Part shown: one piece after another, positions 1 to 5,462 of the stretch
How positions within the stretch are numbered: position 1 is the first letter of the stretch
How the letters are laid out: the number at the start of each line of letters is the position of its first letter
Origin: Actinomycetes bacterium
Lineage (GTDB): Bacteria; Actinomycetota; Coriobacteriia; Anaerosomatales; JAJZPX01
Reading direction: 5' to 3'
NCBI GenBank assembly: GCA_021811025.1
Contig: JAJZPX010000149.1
Location: 1-5,471, forward strand
DNA length: 5,471 nt
The notes under the pieces: generated by a model
Seen by the model: only the letters and a program-made list of their open reading frames with translations
Databases searched by the model: none
Told to the model about the DNA's origin: nothing
Program-made: the position numbers and the translations under genes

Positions 1-648
1 GTCGTCGTAGACGGTGCGCCCGCCCTCGTCGTCCGCCTGCTGGGCGGCGCACAGCACGCAACGTCCGTGCGTCTGCTCGGCATACGTCATGAAGTTGCCC
101 ATCTCGCGGCCGATGGCGTCCGGGACGCGCGGGAGCGCTGCGAGCTGCATGTGCGCGTGCGCGAGCGACGCGCCGGCTTTCAGCCCCCAGTTGCGGAAGA
201 CGAGCACGTGCGCGACGCACCCCTCGTCCCGCCAGAAACGCACGCGGTCCACCAGCGTGTCCACGAGCAGGCGCGCGTGCGCGCCGCCGTAGTCCGCGAG
301 CCCCTCGCCGTGACGCGGCGTCTCGACGATCACCTCGTGCCCGCCGAACCCGGTGGTGCCGCGGTACGGCGGCGGCGCCGCCACCTCCTCCGGTCCGCAG
401 GCGCCCTCGGGCGCGGCTAGCGCGGGATACTTGTTGTTCACCACGCGCGTCACCCACCCCTCGACGCCGGGCAGGTGCCCGAGATAGAGCGTCGGCGGCG
501 TCATCTGCTCGTGCCCCCCGCACAGCGGGCAGTGCTCCGCGTCGGCCGCCTCCTCGGGCCGCCTCGCGAAGTCCTTCGGCCGTCCGGCACGAGCGGGCGC
601 GATCAGCGTCCACACCCCCGTCACCGGATCCTGGCGGAACTCCGACAT
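1..648 (-). CDS. galT: Galactose-1-phosphate uridylyltransferase-like protein (GalT, HIT superfamily), C-terminus off the window
   Basis: This reading frame is open without a stop from the ATG at 648 down to base 1, so 216 residues are visible and roughly the last third of a typical 320-350 residue GalT is missing. GalT moves UMP between UDP-glucose and galactose-1-phosphate in the cytoplasmic Leloir pathway. Seen in order: an N-terminal RQDPVTGVWTLIAPAR block (residues 5-20), a CPLC zinc pair (C40, C43), VVNNKYPAL (69-77), GGHEVIVETPRH (102-113) and the active-site block GASLAHAHMQLAALPRVP (159-176). In it, H164 would be the zinc ligand, H166 the nucleophile that is uridylylated, and Q168 the conserved glutamine. 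A second CxxC is at C197/C200. The usual HPHxQ is HAHMQ here, so the proline is replaced but the catalytic pattern HxHxQ is kept. GGGAGG at 660-655 sits six bases before the ATG. The substrate could differ, since ADP-glucose phosphorylase-type relatives share the HxHxQ pattern; the family call is firm, the exact substrate is not. Confidence 0.88.
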   Translation of the reverse strand, partial: MSEFRQDPVTGVWTLIAPARAGRPKDFARRPEEAADAEHCPLCGGHEQMTPPTLYLGHLPGVEGWVTRVVNNKYPALAAPEGACGPEEVAAPPPYRGTTGFGGHEVIVETPRHGEGLADYGGAHARLLVDTLVDRVRFWRDEGCVAHVLVFRNWGLKAGASLAHAHMQLAALPRVPDAIGREMGNFMTYAEQTHGRCVLCAAQQADDEGGRTVYDD

Positions 649-738
649 CCGCTCCCTCCCTCGCCGCTGCGGGCCGTCAGCGCGTCCCCATCCGCGCCGC
701 GCGCGCCGGACGCCCGCTCGCGCATCACGCCCCACCCG

Positions 739-751
739 TAGGGTACGCTAT
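739..751. promoter_or_regulatory. Divergent overlapping -10 elements between galT and the HAD gene
   Basis: The string TAGGGTACGCTA (739-750) contains TAnnnT hexamers on both strands. On the plus strand TACGCT at 744-749 puts the predicted transcription start at 756, the A of the HAD gene's ATG. On the minus strand TAGCGT (750-745) or TACCCT (745-740) would drive galT with a leader of roughly 85-90 bases. No convincing -35 hexamer is seen for either direction. The assignment rests on position and the TAnnnT pattern only. Confidence 0.45.
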
Positions 752-755
752 CGGC

Positions 756-1670
756 ATGACTGATACCCTCCCGCGCCCGCTGGACAGCGAGGACGCCCGG
801 CTCGTTCTCGGCCGGGCGAAGGTGCTATACACGGACCTCGACGGCACGCTCCTCGGCCGAGGCGGCTCGCTGCTCACGGACGTCGAGGGGCGGCCCGACG
901 CCACCGCCGCGAAGGCGGTAGCGATGCTCAACGCCGAGGCGCTGCCGGTGGTCGCGGTCTCCGGCCGCAACGTCAAGCAGCTGCGCGAGCTGGCGCGGCT
1001 GCTGGGCTGGCGCGACTTCATCGCCGAGGTGGGGACGCTGCGCGTGCGCGACCGCGGCGCCGAGGTGCGCTACGAGCTGGGCGACTGGACGCCGGGCCTC
1101 ATCGAGGAGACCGGGCTGACGCCCTACGAGGTGATCGAGCGCTCGGGCGCGGTGGAGGCGCTGCTGGCCGCGTTCCCCGGCAAGCTGGAGTACCACTCGC
1201 CGTACCACACCGACCGGCTCGTCACGCACGCCTTGCGCGGCGAGGTGGACCTCGACGCGGCGCGAGGCGTGCTCGGTGCGTTCGAGCTGCCGCTCACGAT
1301 CGTGGACAACGGCATCATCCGCCCGATGCGGCACGACCTCGTCGACGTCCGGCACGTCCACGCCTACCACGTGATGCCGAGCGGCGTCACGAAGGTGCAC
1401 GCGATCGAGGCGGACCTCGCCGAGCGTGAGCGCGCTCGCGACGACGCGATCGCCGTGGGCGACTCCGTCACTGACGTCGCGATGGCCCCGGCCGTCGCGC
1501 TGCTCGTGCTCGTCGAGAATGCGCTCGAGCAGGCCGAGGTGCGCGAAGCGGCTGCGATGCACGACAACGTCGTCGTGACCGAAGGGAAGGCCGGGCACGG
1601 CTGGGCGGAGCTGGCGGGCGCCTGGCTCCGGGCCCGCGCCGAGGCGAGCTGCGCGATCGAGCCCGAGTGA
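756..1670 (+). CDS. HAD-superfamily hydrolase, class IIB-like sugar-phosphate phosphatase
   Basis: A 304-residue cytoplasmic phosphohydrolase with all four HAD motifs visible. Motif I is YTDLDGTLL, with D27 as the nucleophile and D29 as the general acid/base. Motif II is VSGRN, with S69. Motif III is the lysine in SGVTKVHAI (K213). Motif IV is VGDSVTD (235-240), with D236 and D240 as Mg2+ ligands. The roughly 140 residues between motifs II and III are the size of a C2-type cap, which points to the Cof / sucrose-phosphatase / phosphoglycolate-phosphatase group; the substrate cannot be read from the sequence. The ATG at 756 has no Shine-Dalgarno upstream, but a TACGCT element ends at 749, so the mRNA is probably leaderless. 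The gene lies divergent from galT (107 bp between starts), which fits a sugar-phosphate role but does not prove it. GCCCGA (1661-1666) at its end can pair with TCGGGC (1683-1688), without a T tract. The next gene starts 64 bp downstream on the same strand. Confidence 0.85.
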   Translation: MTDTLPRPLDSEDARLVLGRAKVLYTDLDGTLLGRGGSLLTDVEGRPDATAAKAVAMLNAEALPVVAVSGRNVKQLRELARLLGWRDFIAEVGTLRVRDRGAEVRYELGDWTPGLIEETGLTPYEVIERSGAVEALLAAFPGKLEYHSPYHTDRLVTHALRGEVDLDAARGVLGAFELPLTIVDNGIIRPMRHDLVDVRHVHAYHVMPSGVTKVHAIEADLAERERARDDAIAVGDSVTDVAMAPAVALLVLVENALEQAEVREAAAMHDNVVVTEGKAGHGWAELAGAWLRARAEASCAIEPE

Positions 1671-1697
1671 CCCCGAGGGGCATCGGGCGCAACGGTT

Positions 1698-1706
1698 GGG
1701 TATGTC
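1698..1706 (+). promoter_or_regulatory. Possible promoter of the sensor phosphatase gene (GGGTAT / TATGTC)
   Basis: GGGTAT at 1698-1703 matches the -10 of sigma-B/sigma-F-type general-stress promoters (GGGWAW), and the overlapping TATGTC at 1701-1706 could be a poor housekeeping -10. No GTTT-type -35 is present at the expected 12-16 base distance upstream, so sigma-factor identity is unproven. A start near 1710-1713 would leave a short leader that includes the ribosome binding site at 1721-1727. Confidence 0.25.
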
Positions 1707-1720
1707 CGGCGCGTGACGGG

Positions 1721-1727
1721 TGAGGGG
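1721..1727 (+). promoter_or_regulatory. Ribosome binding site that decides the start of the sensor phosphatase
   Basis: TGAGGGG lies seven bases before the GTG at 1735 and is the best Shine-Dalgarno match around the 5' end of the gene. The longer in-frame GTG at 1720 would overlap it and has no site of its own, so 1735 is preferred. An ATG at 1783 is a less likely third option. Confidence 0.55.
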
Positions 1728-1734
1728 TTCGTCC

Positions 1735-4674
1735 GTGAGCGGTGGTGCGCAGGATCGTCCGTGGAGCGAGCGTGAGCGTCCGATGCAGTCGCGCGCGAGG
1801 CTCCGCGACGAGGTCGAAGAGACGACCGAGCGCCTGACCGACGTCCTCCGGAGCATGTCCGACGGGTTCGTGTCGGTGGACCGCGAGTGGCGCTGCACGC
1901 TCGTCAACCCGCGCGCGGAGGAGATGATGCAGCGGCCTGCGTCGGAGCTGCTCGGCAGATCGATGGAGGAGTTGTATCCGGACTCTCCGGCGCTGCCCTA
2001 CTGCCGCAAGGTGATGGAGGAGCGGGAGCCGCAGACCTTCGAGACCTTCTCGCCGGCGGCAGGCAGGTGGGTCGAGATCCACGCGTACCCGACGGCCGAG
2101 GGGATCTCGATCCTGTTCGCCGACATCAGTGAGCGCAAGCGCAACGAGGAGCGCGAACGGCGGCACGCGGCGACGATGGGGGGCGTCGGAACGATCCTCC
2201 AGGCGGCGCTCGGCACGTCGACGGAGGAGGAGCTCGGCGTGGCCTGCCTTCGCGTGGTGGAGTCGCTGACGGGCAGCGCCTTCGGGTTCGTCGGCGAGCT
2301 CGGACCCGACGGCCTGCTGCACGACATCGCCCTGAGCGACCCCGGGTGGGCGCAGTACAGAACGGCCGACAAGAGAGGCCGCCGCGGGACGGAACGCGCC
2401 TTCGCCGTTCACGGGCTGTACGACAGAGTGCTGACGACCGGCCGGGCCTTCTTCACGAACTCCCCGTCCGAGGAACCGGAGAGCATCGGGACGCCCGAGG
2501 TGCACCCGCCGCTCACGTCGTTCCTCGGCTTTCCGCTCATCAGCGAGGGGCGCACGATCGGGGTGGTGGCCGTGGCGAACCGCGAGGGCGGGTACGGCCC
2601 GGACGACGCCGAGACGGCCGAGGCGCTCGCCCCCGCCATCGTCGAGGCGTTCCAGCGCAAGCGAGCCGAGAAGGAGTCGGCGCTGGCCAAGGCGCGGCTC
2701 GACGAGCACATCGACAACTCGCCGCTGGCCGTGATCGAGTTCGACTCCGAGTTCTGCATCACCAGGTGGTCCGACGAGGCCGCCAAGATGTTCGGCTGGA
2801 CGGCGGACGAGGTGTTCGGCAAGGCCATCGGCGAGTTCCGCTGGGTGTACGAGGAGGACGTCGCGATAGTGAACGAGGAATCGCGCAACCTCCTCACGGC
2901 GGCCACGCCCCGCAGCCTCAACGTCAACCGCAACTACCGCAAGGACGGCTCGGTCATCTGGTGCGAGTGGTACGACTCGGCCATCTACGACACGGAGGGC
3001 AACCTCGTCTCGATCCTCTCGCAGGTGCTCGACATCACCGAACGCAGGGAGGCGGAGGAGAGGCTGCGCGAGTCGAGGGGGCAGATCGAAGCCGAACGGC
3101 GCCGACTGCGAACGATCATCGACGAGACGCCGATCGGCATCACGCTGCTCGACGCCCGGGGCGCCGTCCTCGAGGTCAACGCGGCGAACGAGCGCATCTG
3201 GGCGGGGCCGCCGCCGAAACCGGGGTCGCCCGAGGAGTACGGCGTCTACAAGGCGTTCCGCCCGGACACCGGCGAGCCCTTCTCGGAACGCGACTGGCCG
3301 GCAACGCGGACGATCGAGACGAACGAGCCGGCGACGGAGACAGCTGAGATCGAGCGCTTCGATGGGACGCGGGCGATGGTGCGATTCACCAGTGTGCCGA
3401 TCACGAACGCCTCCGGGGAGATGACCGGGGTCGTGGCGATCACCGAGGACATCACGGAGGAGGCCGAGCGCCGGCGCTTCGACGAGGCGCTCAACGGGAT
3501 ACGCTCCGCGGTCGGCGCCACGCTCGACATCGGCGAGATCGTGCGCGAGCTGGGGACGCGCGCCTGCGAGACGCTGGGCGTGGATGTCGCGATCTCGCTG
3601 CGCAGGGACGAGCGCTGGGTGGCGACCGACGTGCGCGGGGCGCCCGAAGCGTCAGGCGGGCGGACCTTCTCGGATGAGGAGCTGCCGCTGGTGCGGGAGG
3701 CGATCGCCGAGCGGCGGCCCGTGTGCGAGGTCGACAGCGGGAAGGGCGCGGGCAAGCGGCGCTCCGCCATGCGGCGCTTCGGAATGCGGAGCTCGCTCGT
3801 GGTGCCGCTGTTGGCGCAAGGCCGGCCGATCGGCGCGATCGTCTTCGCCCGGCGCGAGGCCGCCGGGTTCTCGGACCTCGAGACATACTTCGCGACGCGA
3901 CTCGTGAGCGCCGCGACGCTCGCGCTCGACAACGCGCTGGCGTACGAGCGCGAGCGCGCGATCGCGGACACGCTGCAGCAGGCGGTGCTCTCGCCTCCGC
4001 CCGAGATCGCGGGGATCGAGACGGCGCACCTGTATCGCCCGGCCTCTGCCGAGGCCGCAGTCGGCGGCGACTTCTACGACGTCTTCGAACTCGAGGGCGG
4101 CAGGGTCGGGATCGTCGTGGGCGACGTGTCCGGCAAGGGGCTCGAGGCGGCGCGCCTGACGTCGCTCGTCCGCGACGGCATCCGCGCGTACGCGCTCGAG
4201 CGCGACGACCCCGCTTGGGTGGTCGCGAAGCTGAACGCCCTCGTGTACCGCACGGCGCCCGTCGAGTCGTTCGCGACGCTGTTCTTCGGTGTCCTCGACG
4301 TGCTGTCGGGGCGGCTGCGCTACACGTCCGCCGGGCACCCTCCCGCCATCCTGTTGAGCGCCGGCGCGCCGCGCTTCCTGCCCGGCGCACCCTCCGCGAT
4401 CGTCGGCGCGTTCGAGACCGCCCCGTTCGAAGCGGCCGAGGAGACGCTCGGCCGGCAGGACTGCCTGCTGCTGTACACCGACGGCGTGCTGGAGGCTCGC
4501 GGGGACGGCGAGCTCTACGGCGACCAGCGTCTGCTGGAGGCGGCGGAGCGGCTGCGCGGGACCGCCCCCGCGCTGCTCCCCCAGGCCCTGCTCGACGACG
4601 TGCTCGCGTTCACGGGCGGCGCGCTCCGCGACGACACCGTCATCATGGTCGTGCGCCGCTTCCTCGAGGAGTGA
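1735..4674 (+). CDS. PAS-GAF-PAS-PAS-GAF-SpoIIE (PP2C) sensor serine phosphatase, RsbU/RsbP-like
   Basis: A 979-residue soluble sensor phosphatase with no transmembrane segment or histidine-kinase domain. Domains in order: PAS at about 32-132, ending in the PAC-like FADISERKR; GAF at about 155-308, with the VHPPLTSFLGFPL signature at 257-269; PAS at about 320-438, with NYRKDGSVIW and VLDITERR; PAS at about 458-577, ending AITEDITEEAERRR; GAF at about 583-740; then a PP2C-type SpoIIE domain from about 745 to the end. Charged coiled-coil-like linkers join the modules (about 133-150, 305-322, 436-460). Metal-binding acidic residues of the phosphatase are present: GGDFYD (777-782), GDVSGKG (796-802), YTDGVLEAR (914-922) and DDT (966-968), so it should be active. 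The linker helix LQQAVLSPPPEI (747-758) is typical of RsbU-type enzymes, which dephosphorylate an STAS anti-anti-sigma protein to release an alternative sigma factor. No STAS protein, RsbW-type kinase or sigma gene lies in the window, so the target is unknown. The signals sensed by the PAS and GAF domains cannot be read from the sequence. Start chosen by the TGAGGGG site; a start at 1720 would add five residues. Confidence 0.93.
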   Translation: MSGGAQDRPWSERERPMQSRARLRDEVEETTERLTDVLRSMSDGFVSVDREWRCTLVNPRAEEMMQRPASELLGRSMEELYPDSPALPYCRKVMEEREPQTFETFSPAAGRWVEIHAYPTAEGISILFADISERKRNEERERRHAATMGGVGTILQAALGTSTEEELGVACLRVVESLTGSAFGFVGELGPDGLLHDIALSDPGWAQYRTADKRGRRGTERAFAVHGLYDRVLTTGRAFFTNSPSEEPESIGTPEVHPPLTSFLGFPLISEGRTIGVVAVANREGGYGPDDAETAEALAPAIVEAFQRKRAEKESALAKARLDEHIDNSPLAVIEFDSEFCITRWSDEAAKMFGWTADEVFGKAIGEFRWVYEEDVAIVNEESRNLLTAATPRSLNVNRNYRKDGSVIWCEWYDSAIYDTEGNLVSILSQVLDITERREAEERLRESRGQIEAERRRLRTIIDETPIGITLLDARGAVLEVNAANERIWAGPPPKPGSPEEYGVYKAFRPDTGEPFSERDWPATRTIETNEPATETAEIERFDGTRAMVRFTSVPITNASGEMTGVVAITEDITEEAERRRFDEALNGIRSAVGATLDIGEIVRELGTRACETLGVDVAISLRRDERWVATDVRGAPEASGGRTFSDEELPLVREAIAERRPVCEVDSGKGAGKRRSAMRRFGMRSSLVVPLLAQGRPIGAIVFARREAAGFSDLETYFATRLVSAATLALDNALAYERERAIADTLQQAVLSPPPEIAGIETAHLYRPASAEAAVGGDFYDVFELEGGRVGIVVGDVSGKGLEAARLTSLVRDGIRAYALERDDPAWVVAKLNALVYRTAPVESFATLFFGVLDVLSGRLRYTSAGHPPAILLSAGAPRFLPGAPSAIVGAFETAPFEAAEETLGRQDCLLLYTDGVLEARGDGELYGDQRLLEAAERLRGTAPALLPQALLDDVLAFTGGALRDDTVIMVVRRFLEE

Positions 4675-4715
4675 GCCGGGCGCGCGAGAAGGGCGTGGCG
4701 GACGAGCGGCGATGG

Positions 4716-4724
4716 TGCTAGTCT
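4716..4724 (+). promoter_or_regulatory. Extended -10 promoter for tatA
   Basis: TGCTAGTCT is an extended -10 (TGn followed by TAGTCT at 4719-4724) in the gap between the sensor phosphatase stop and tatA. Transcription would begin near 4731, giving a leader of about 52 bases. No good -35 is seen 17 bases upstream, which is common for extended -10 promoters. CTAG occurs twice here (4718-4721, 4725-4728). Confidence 0.5.
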
Positions 4725-4732
4725 CTAGCCCT

Positions 4733-4762
4733 CGGCCGCATCCGGCGATTCGTGCGCGGCCG
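4733..4762 (+). other. GC-rich hairpin in the tatA 5' leader
   Basis: CGGCCGC (4733-4739) pairs perfectly with GCGGCCG (4756-4762) around a 16-base loop. It would start almost at the 5' end of the tatA transcript and ends six bases before the ribosome binding site, leaving that site free. It could protect the 5' end of a short mRNA. It is not a terminator, because no T tract follows. Confidence 0.4.
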
Positions 4763-4768
4763 GGCCGC

Positions 4769-4777
4769 TAAGGAGGT
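4769..4777 (+). promoter_or_regulatory. Near-perfect Shine-Dalgarno of tatA
   Basis: TAAGGAGGT is complementary to the 3' end of 16S rRNA over its whole length and lies five bases before the ATG at 4783. It is far stronger than the sites of the other genes here and fixes the start of this short gene. Confidence 0.85.
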
Positions 4778-4782
4778 CCGAC

Positions 4783-4956
4783 ATGGGCATACTCAGCCCC
4801 ACCCACCTGATCATCATCCTCGTCATCGTCCTCATCATCTTCGGGCCGTCGCAGCTACCGAAGCTCGGCAAGTCGCTCGGTCAGACGATGCGCTCCGTCA
4901 AGGAAGGCATGGAGACCGCCGAGCCCAAGCCCGCCGCGGACGACGACGAGAAGTAG
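4783..4956 (+). CDS. tatA: Sec-independent (Tat) protein translocase subunit TatA
   Basis: A 57-residue TatA/TatE family protein, too short to pass common ORF length cut-offs. TatA multimers in the cytoplasmic membrane form the passage step of the twin-arginine pathway for folded proteins, together with TatC and, where present, TatB. Seen: a short N-terminal transmembrane helix at about residues 7-20, rich in I, L and V; the hallmark FG hinge (F20-G21) followed by PSQLPKLGKSLG; an amphipathic helix at about 24-43 with regularly spaced K and R; and a short acidic tail, DDDEK, at the end. The polar residue in the membrane helix, glutamine 8 in E. coli TatA, is H8 here. The length is at the short end for the family, whose C-terminal tail is dispensable and variable. 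No tatB or tatC is next to it, so it is a stand-alone gene with its own promoter; partners must be encoded elsewhere. TatB is less likely because the protein is so short. Confidence 0.93.
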   Translation: MGILSPTHLIIILVIVLIIFGPSQLPKLGKSLGQTMRSVKEGMETAEPKPAADDDEK

Positions 4957-5016
4957 CCAGCGGCGCCGATCACGATCGACACCGCGGGACGCCGCAGCGC
5001 AGACGCCGACGCGGAG

Positions 5017-5022
5017 TAGTCT
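5017..5022 (+). promoter_or_regulatory. Candidate -10 element (TAGTCT) downstream of tatA
   Basis: TAGTCT at 5017-5022 is identical to the tatA -10 hexamer but lacks the upstream TG and any recognisable -35. It would start a transcript near 5029, about 80 bases before the riboswitch. It could be an alternative promoter of the riboswitch transcript or chance. Confidence 0.3.
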
Positions 5023-5032
5023 CTTCGGCGAA

Positions 5033-5062
5033 TTGCGCCCGGCACGACCTGCGCTGTACACT
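5033..5062 (+). promoter_or_regulatory. Candidate promoter of the M-box riboswitch transcript
   Basis: TACACT (5057-5062) is a good -10, and TTGCGC (5033-5038) is a partial -35 at 18-base spacing. Transcription would begin near 5069, about 43 bases before the first aptamer helix, which leaves the riboswitch intact. It is the best placed promoter for the downstream unit. The rest of 4957-5111 shows no gene, RNA fold or T-tract terminator after tatA. Confidence 0.45.
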
Positions 5063-5111
5063 CTCTGTGCTCGTGCGCCGTCCGCGCACGCGTTTGACAG
5101 CACGGGAACAG

Positions 5112-5278
5112 GCTCCGTCCGTTAGGTGCGGCTCCTGTCCGAACACAGGCCACTGCCCGGAAATGTCGAGAGACGCCAATGGGTAGAGCAGCCCTCGCCG
5201 GATTAAGGCGGGGGATAAGGTGGCTGTCCCTTCGGGGGCTTACGTCGGACAGTGCTCAAACCATCACGAGGGAGGAGC
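5112..5278 (+). promoter_or_regulatory. M-box (ykoK) magnesium-sensing riboswitch aptamer
   Basis: The conserved M-box core is present in order: GTTAGGTGCGGCTCCTGT (5121-5138), the CACTGCCCGGAAATGTCGAG block (5151-5170), AGACGCCAATGGGTAGAGCAG spanning 5171-5191, ATAAGGTGGCTGTC (5215-5228) and GACAGTGCTCAAACCATCACG (from 5248). Helices can be drawn for each part. P1 pairs 5112-5120 with 5270-5278 (one mismatch, one wobble). The long-range helix pairs TGTCCGA (5136-5142) with TCGGACA (5245-5251). CTGCCC at 5153-5158 opposes GGGTAGAGCAG, a hairpin joins 5192-5199 to 5207-5214, and a UUCG tetraloop lies at 5231-5234. In the B. subtilis mgtE leader, as I recall it, the long-range helix is GTATGG/CCATAC, so the pairing is kept while the bases differ. 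Aptamers of this class bind several Mg2+ ions and switch off Mg2+ transporter genes when magnesium is plentiful. The regulated gene lies beyond the right edge. Confidence 0.95.
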
Positions 5279-5300
5279 GTGGACGCGGCAGGCGACCCCT

Positions 5301-5321
5301 CGCGGGGCCGGCCTCCCCGCG
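5301..5321 (+). other. GC-rich hairpin in the riboswitch expression platform
   Basis: CGCGGGG (5301-5307) pairs perfectly with CCCCGCG (5315-5321) around a seven-base loop. It lies between the aptamer and the terminator and has no T tract of its own. It may be a spacer helix or part of an alternative fold that competes with the terminator. Confidence 0.5.
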
Positions 5322-5329
5322 TGATCGCG

Positions 5330-5364
5330 CGCCCCTCGTCCCGCTGCGGACGGAGGGGCGTTTT
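5330..5364 (+). terminator. Intrinsic terminator of the M-box expression platform
   Basis: CGCCCCTCGTCC (5330-5341) pairs with GGACGGAGGGGCG (5348-5360) as a 12-bp stem with one bulged G (5352) and a six-base loop, followed at once by TTTT (5361-5364). The T tract is short, as is common in GC-rich genomes. It starts 51 bases after the P1 helix, the usual place for transcription-terminating riboswitches, and would stop transcription when Mg2+ stabilises the aptamer. Confidence 0.8.
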
Positions 5365-5400
5365 CGTGCTGGTACTGCAGTCGAACAGAAGAGGATCTAA

Positions 5401-5421
5401 GTGACACCGTCAAGTCCCTAG
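5401..5421 (+). other. Possible six-codon micro-ORF (leader peptide candidate)
   Basis: GTG at 5401 begins a six-codon frame, M-T-P-S-S-P then TAG (5419-5421), and is preceded by AGAGG with GAGG six bases upstream (5391-5394). The stop codon abuts the left arm of the hairpin at 5421. Such tiny frames are expected by chance, and nothing shows that it is translated. It is listed because of its position downstream of a Mg2+ riboswitch and its two proline codons. Confidence 0.2.
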
Positions 5422-5462
5422 GTCCCGCGCTCCCGCTTCGTGCCGGGCGCGGGACCCGGCAC
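5421..5462 (+). other. Two mutually exclusive hairpins at the right edge
   Basis: GGTCCCGCGC (5421-5430) pairs perfectly with GCGCGGGACC (5447-5456). GTGCCGGG (5440-5447) pairs perfectly with CCCGGCAC (5455-5462). The arms overlap at 5447 and at 5455-5456, so only one stem can form in full. In addition AGGTCC (5420-5425) is complementary to GGACCT (5463-5468), which could enclose the second hairpin. The stretch 5365-5471 otherwise holds no gene start with a ribosome binding site and a long frame. Confidence 0.5.

Noticed and set aside
14..741. Plus-strand frames of 88-117 codons at the left end
   Set aside because: They are antisense to, or overlap the start of, the GalT-like gene, whose conserved zinc and HxHxQ motifs read cleanly on the minus strand.
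1661..1688. Inverted repeat GCCCGA / TCGGGC over the HAD stop codon as a terminator
   Set aside because: Only six base pairs around a 16-base loop, and the following sequence has no T tract; at most a weak hairpin.
825..2709. Long minus-strand frames of 360 and 413 codons antisense to the HAD and sensor genes
   Set aside because: Their translations are R/H/L-rich with no domain signature, while the opposite strand encodes intact HAD, PAS and GAF motifs.
5094..5099. Perfect TTGACA hexamer that looks like a -35
   Set aside because: With 17-base spacing the -10 would be GTCCGT at 5117-5122, which is a poor match, and transcription would start inside the aptamer, destroying P1. The nearest TTAGGT belongs to the conserved riboswitch core.
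5145..5158. GCCACTG-like block suggesting a cobalamin riboswitch
   Set aside because: The other B12-box elements are absent or in the wrong order, while the full M-box core fits the whole stretch.
4855..5179. Several minus-strand frames of 69-90 codons over tatA and the region behind it
   Set aside because: They overlap tatA and the riboswitch, show no recognisable motifs and have low-complexity R/S/A-rich translations typical of antisense frames in GC-rich DNA.
5179..5400. Open frame of 73 codons on the plus strand
   Set aside because: It begins inside the M-box at the conserved CCAATGGGT, has no ribosome binding site, and runs straight through the terminator hairpin. It is a by-product of GC-rich sequence.
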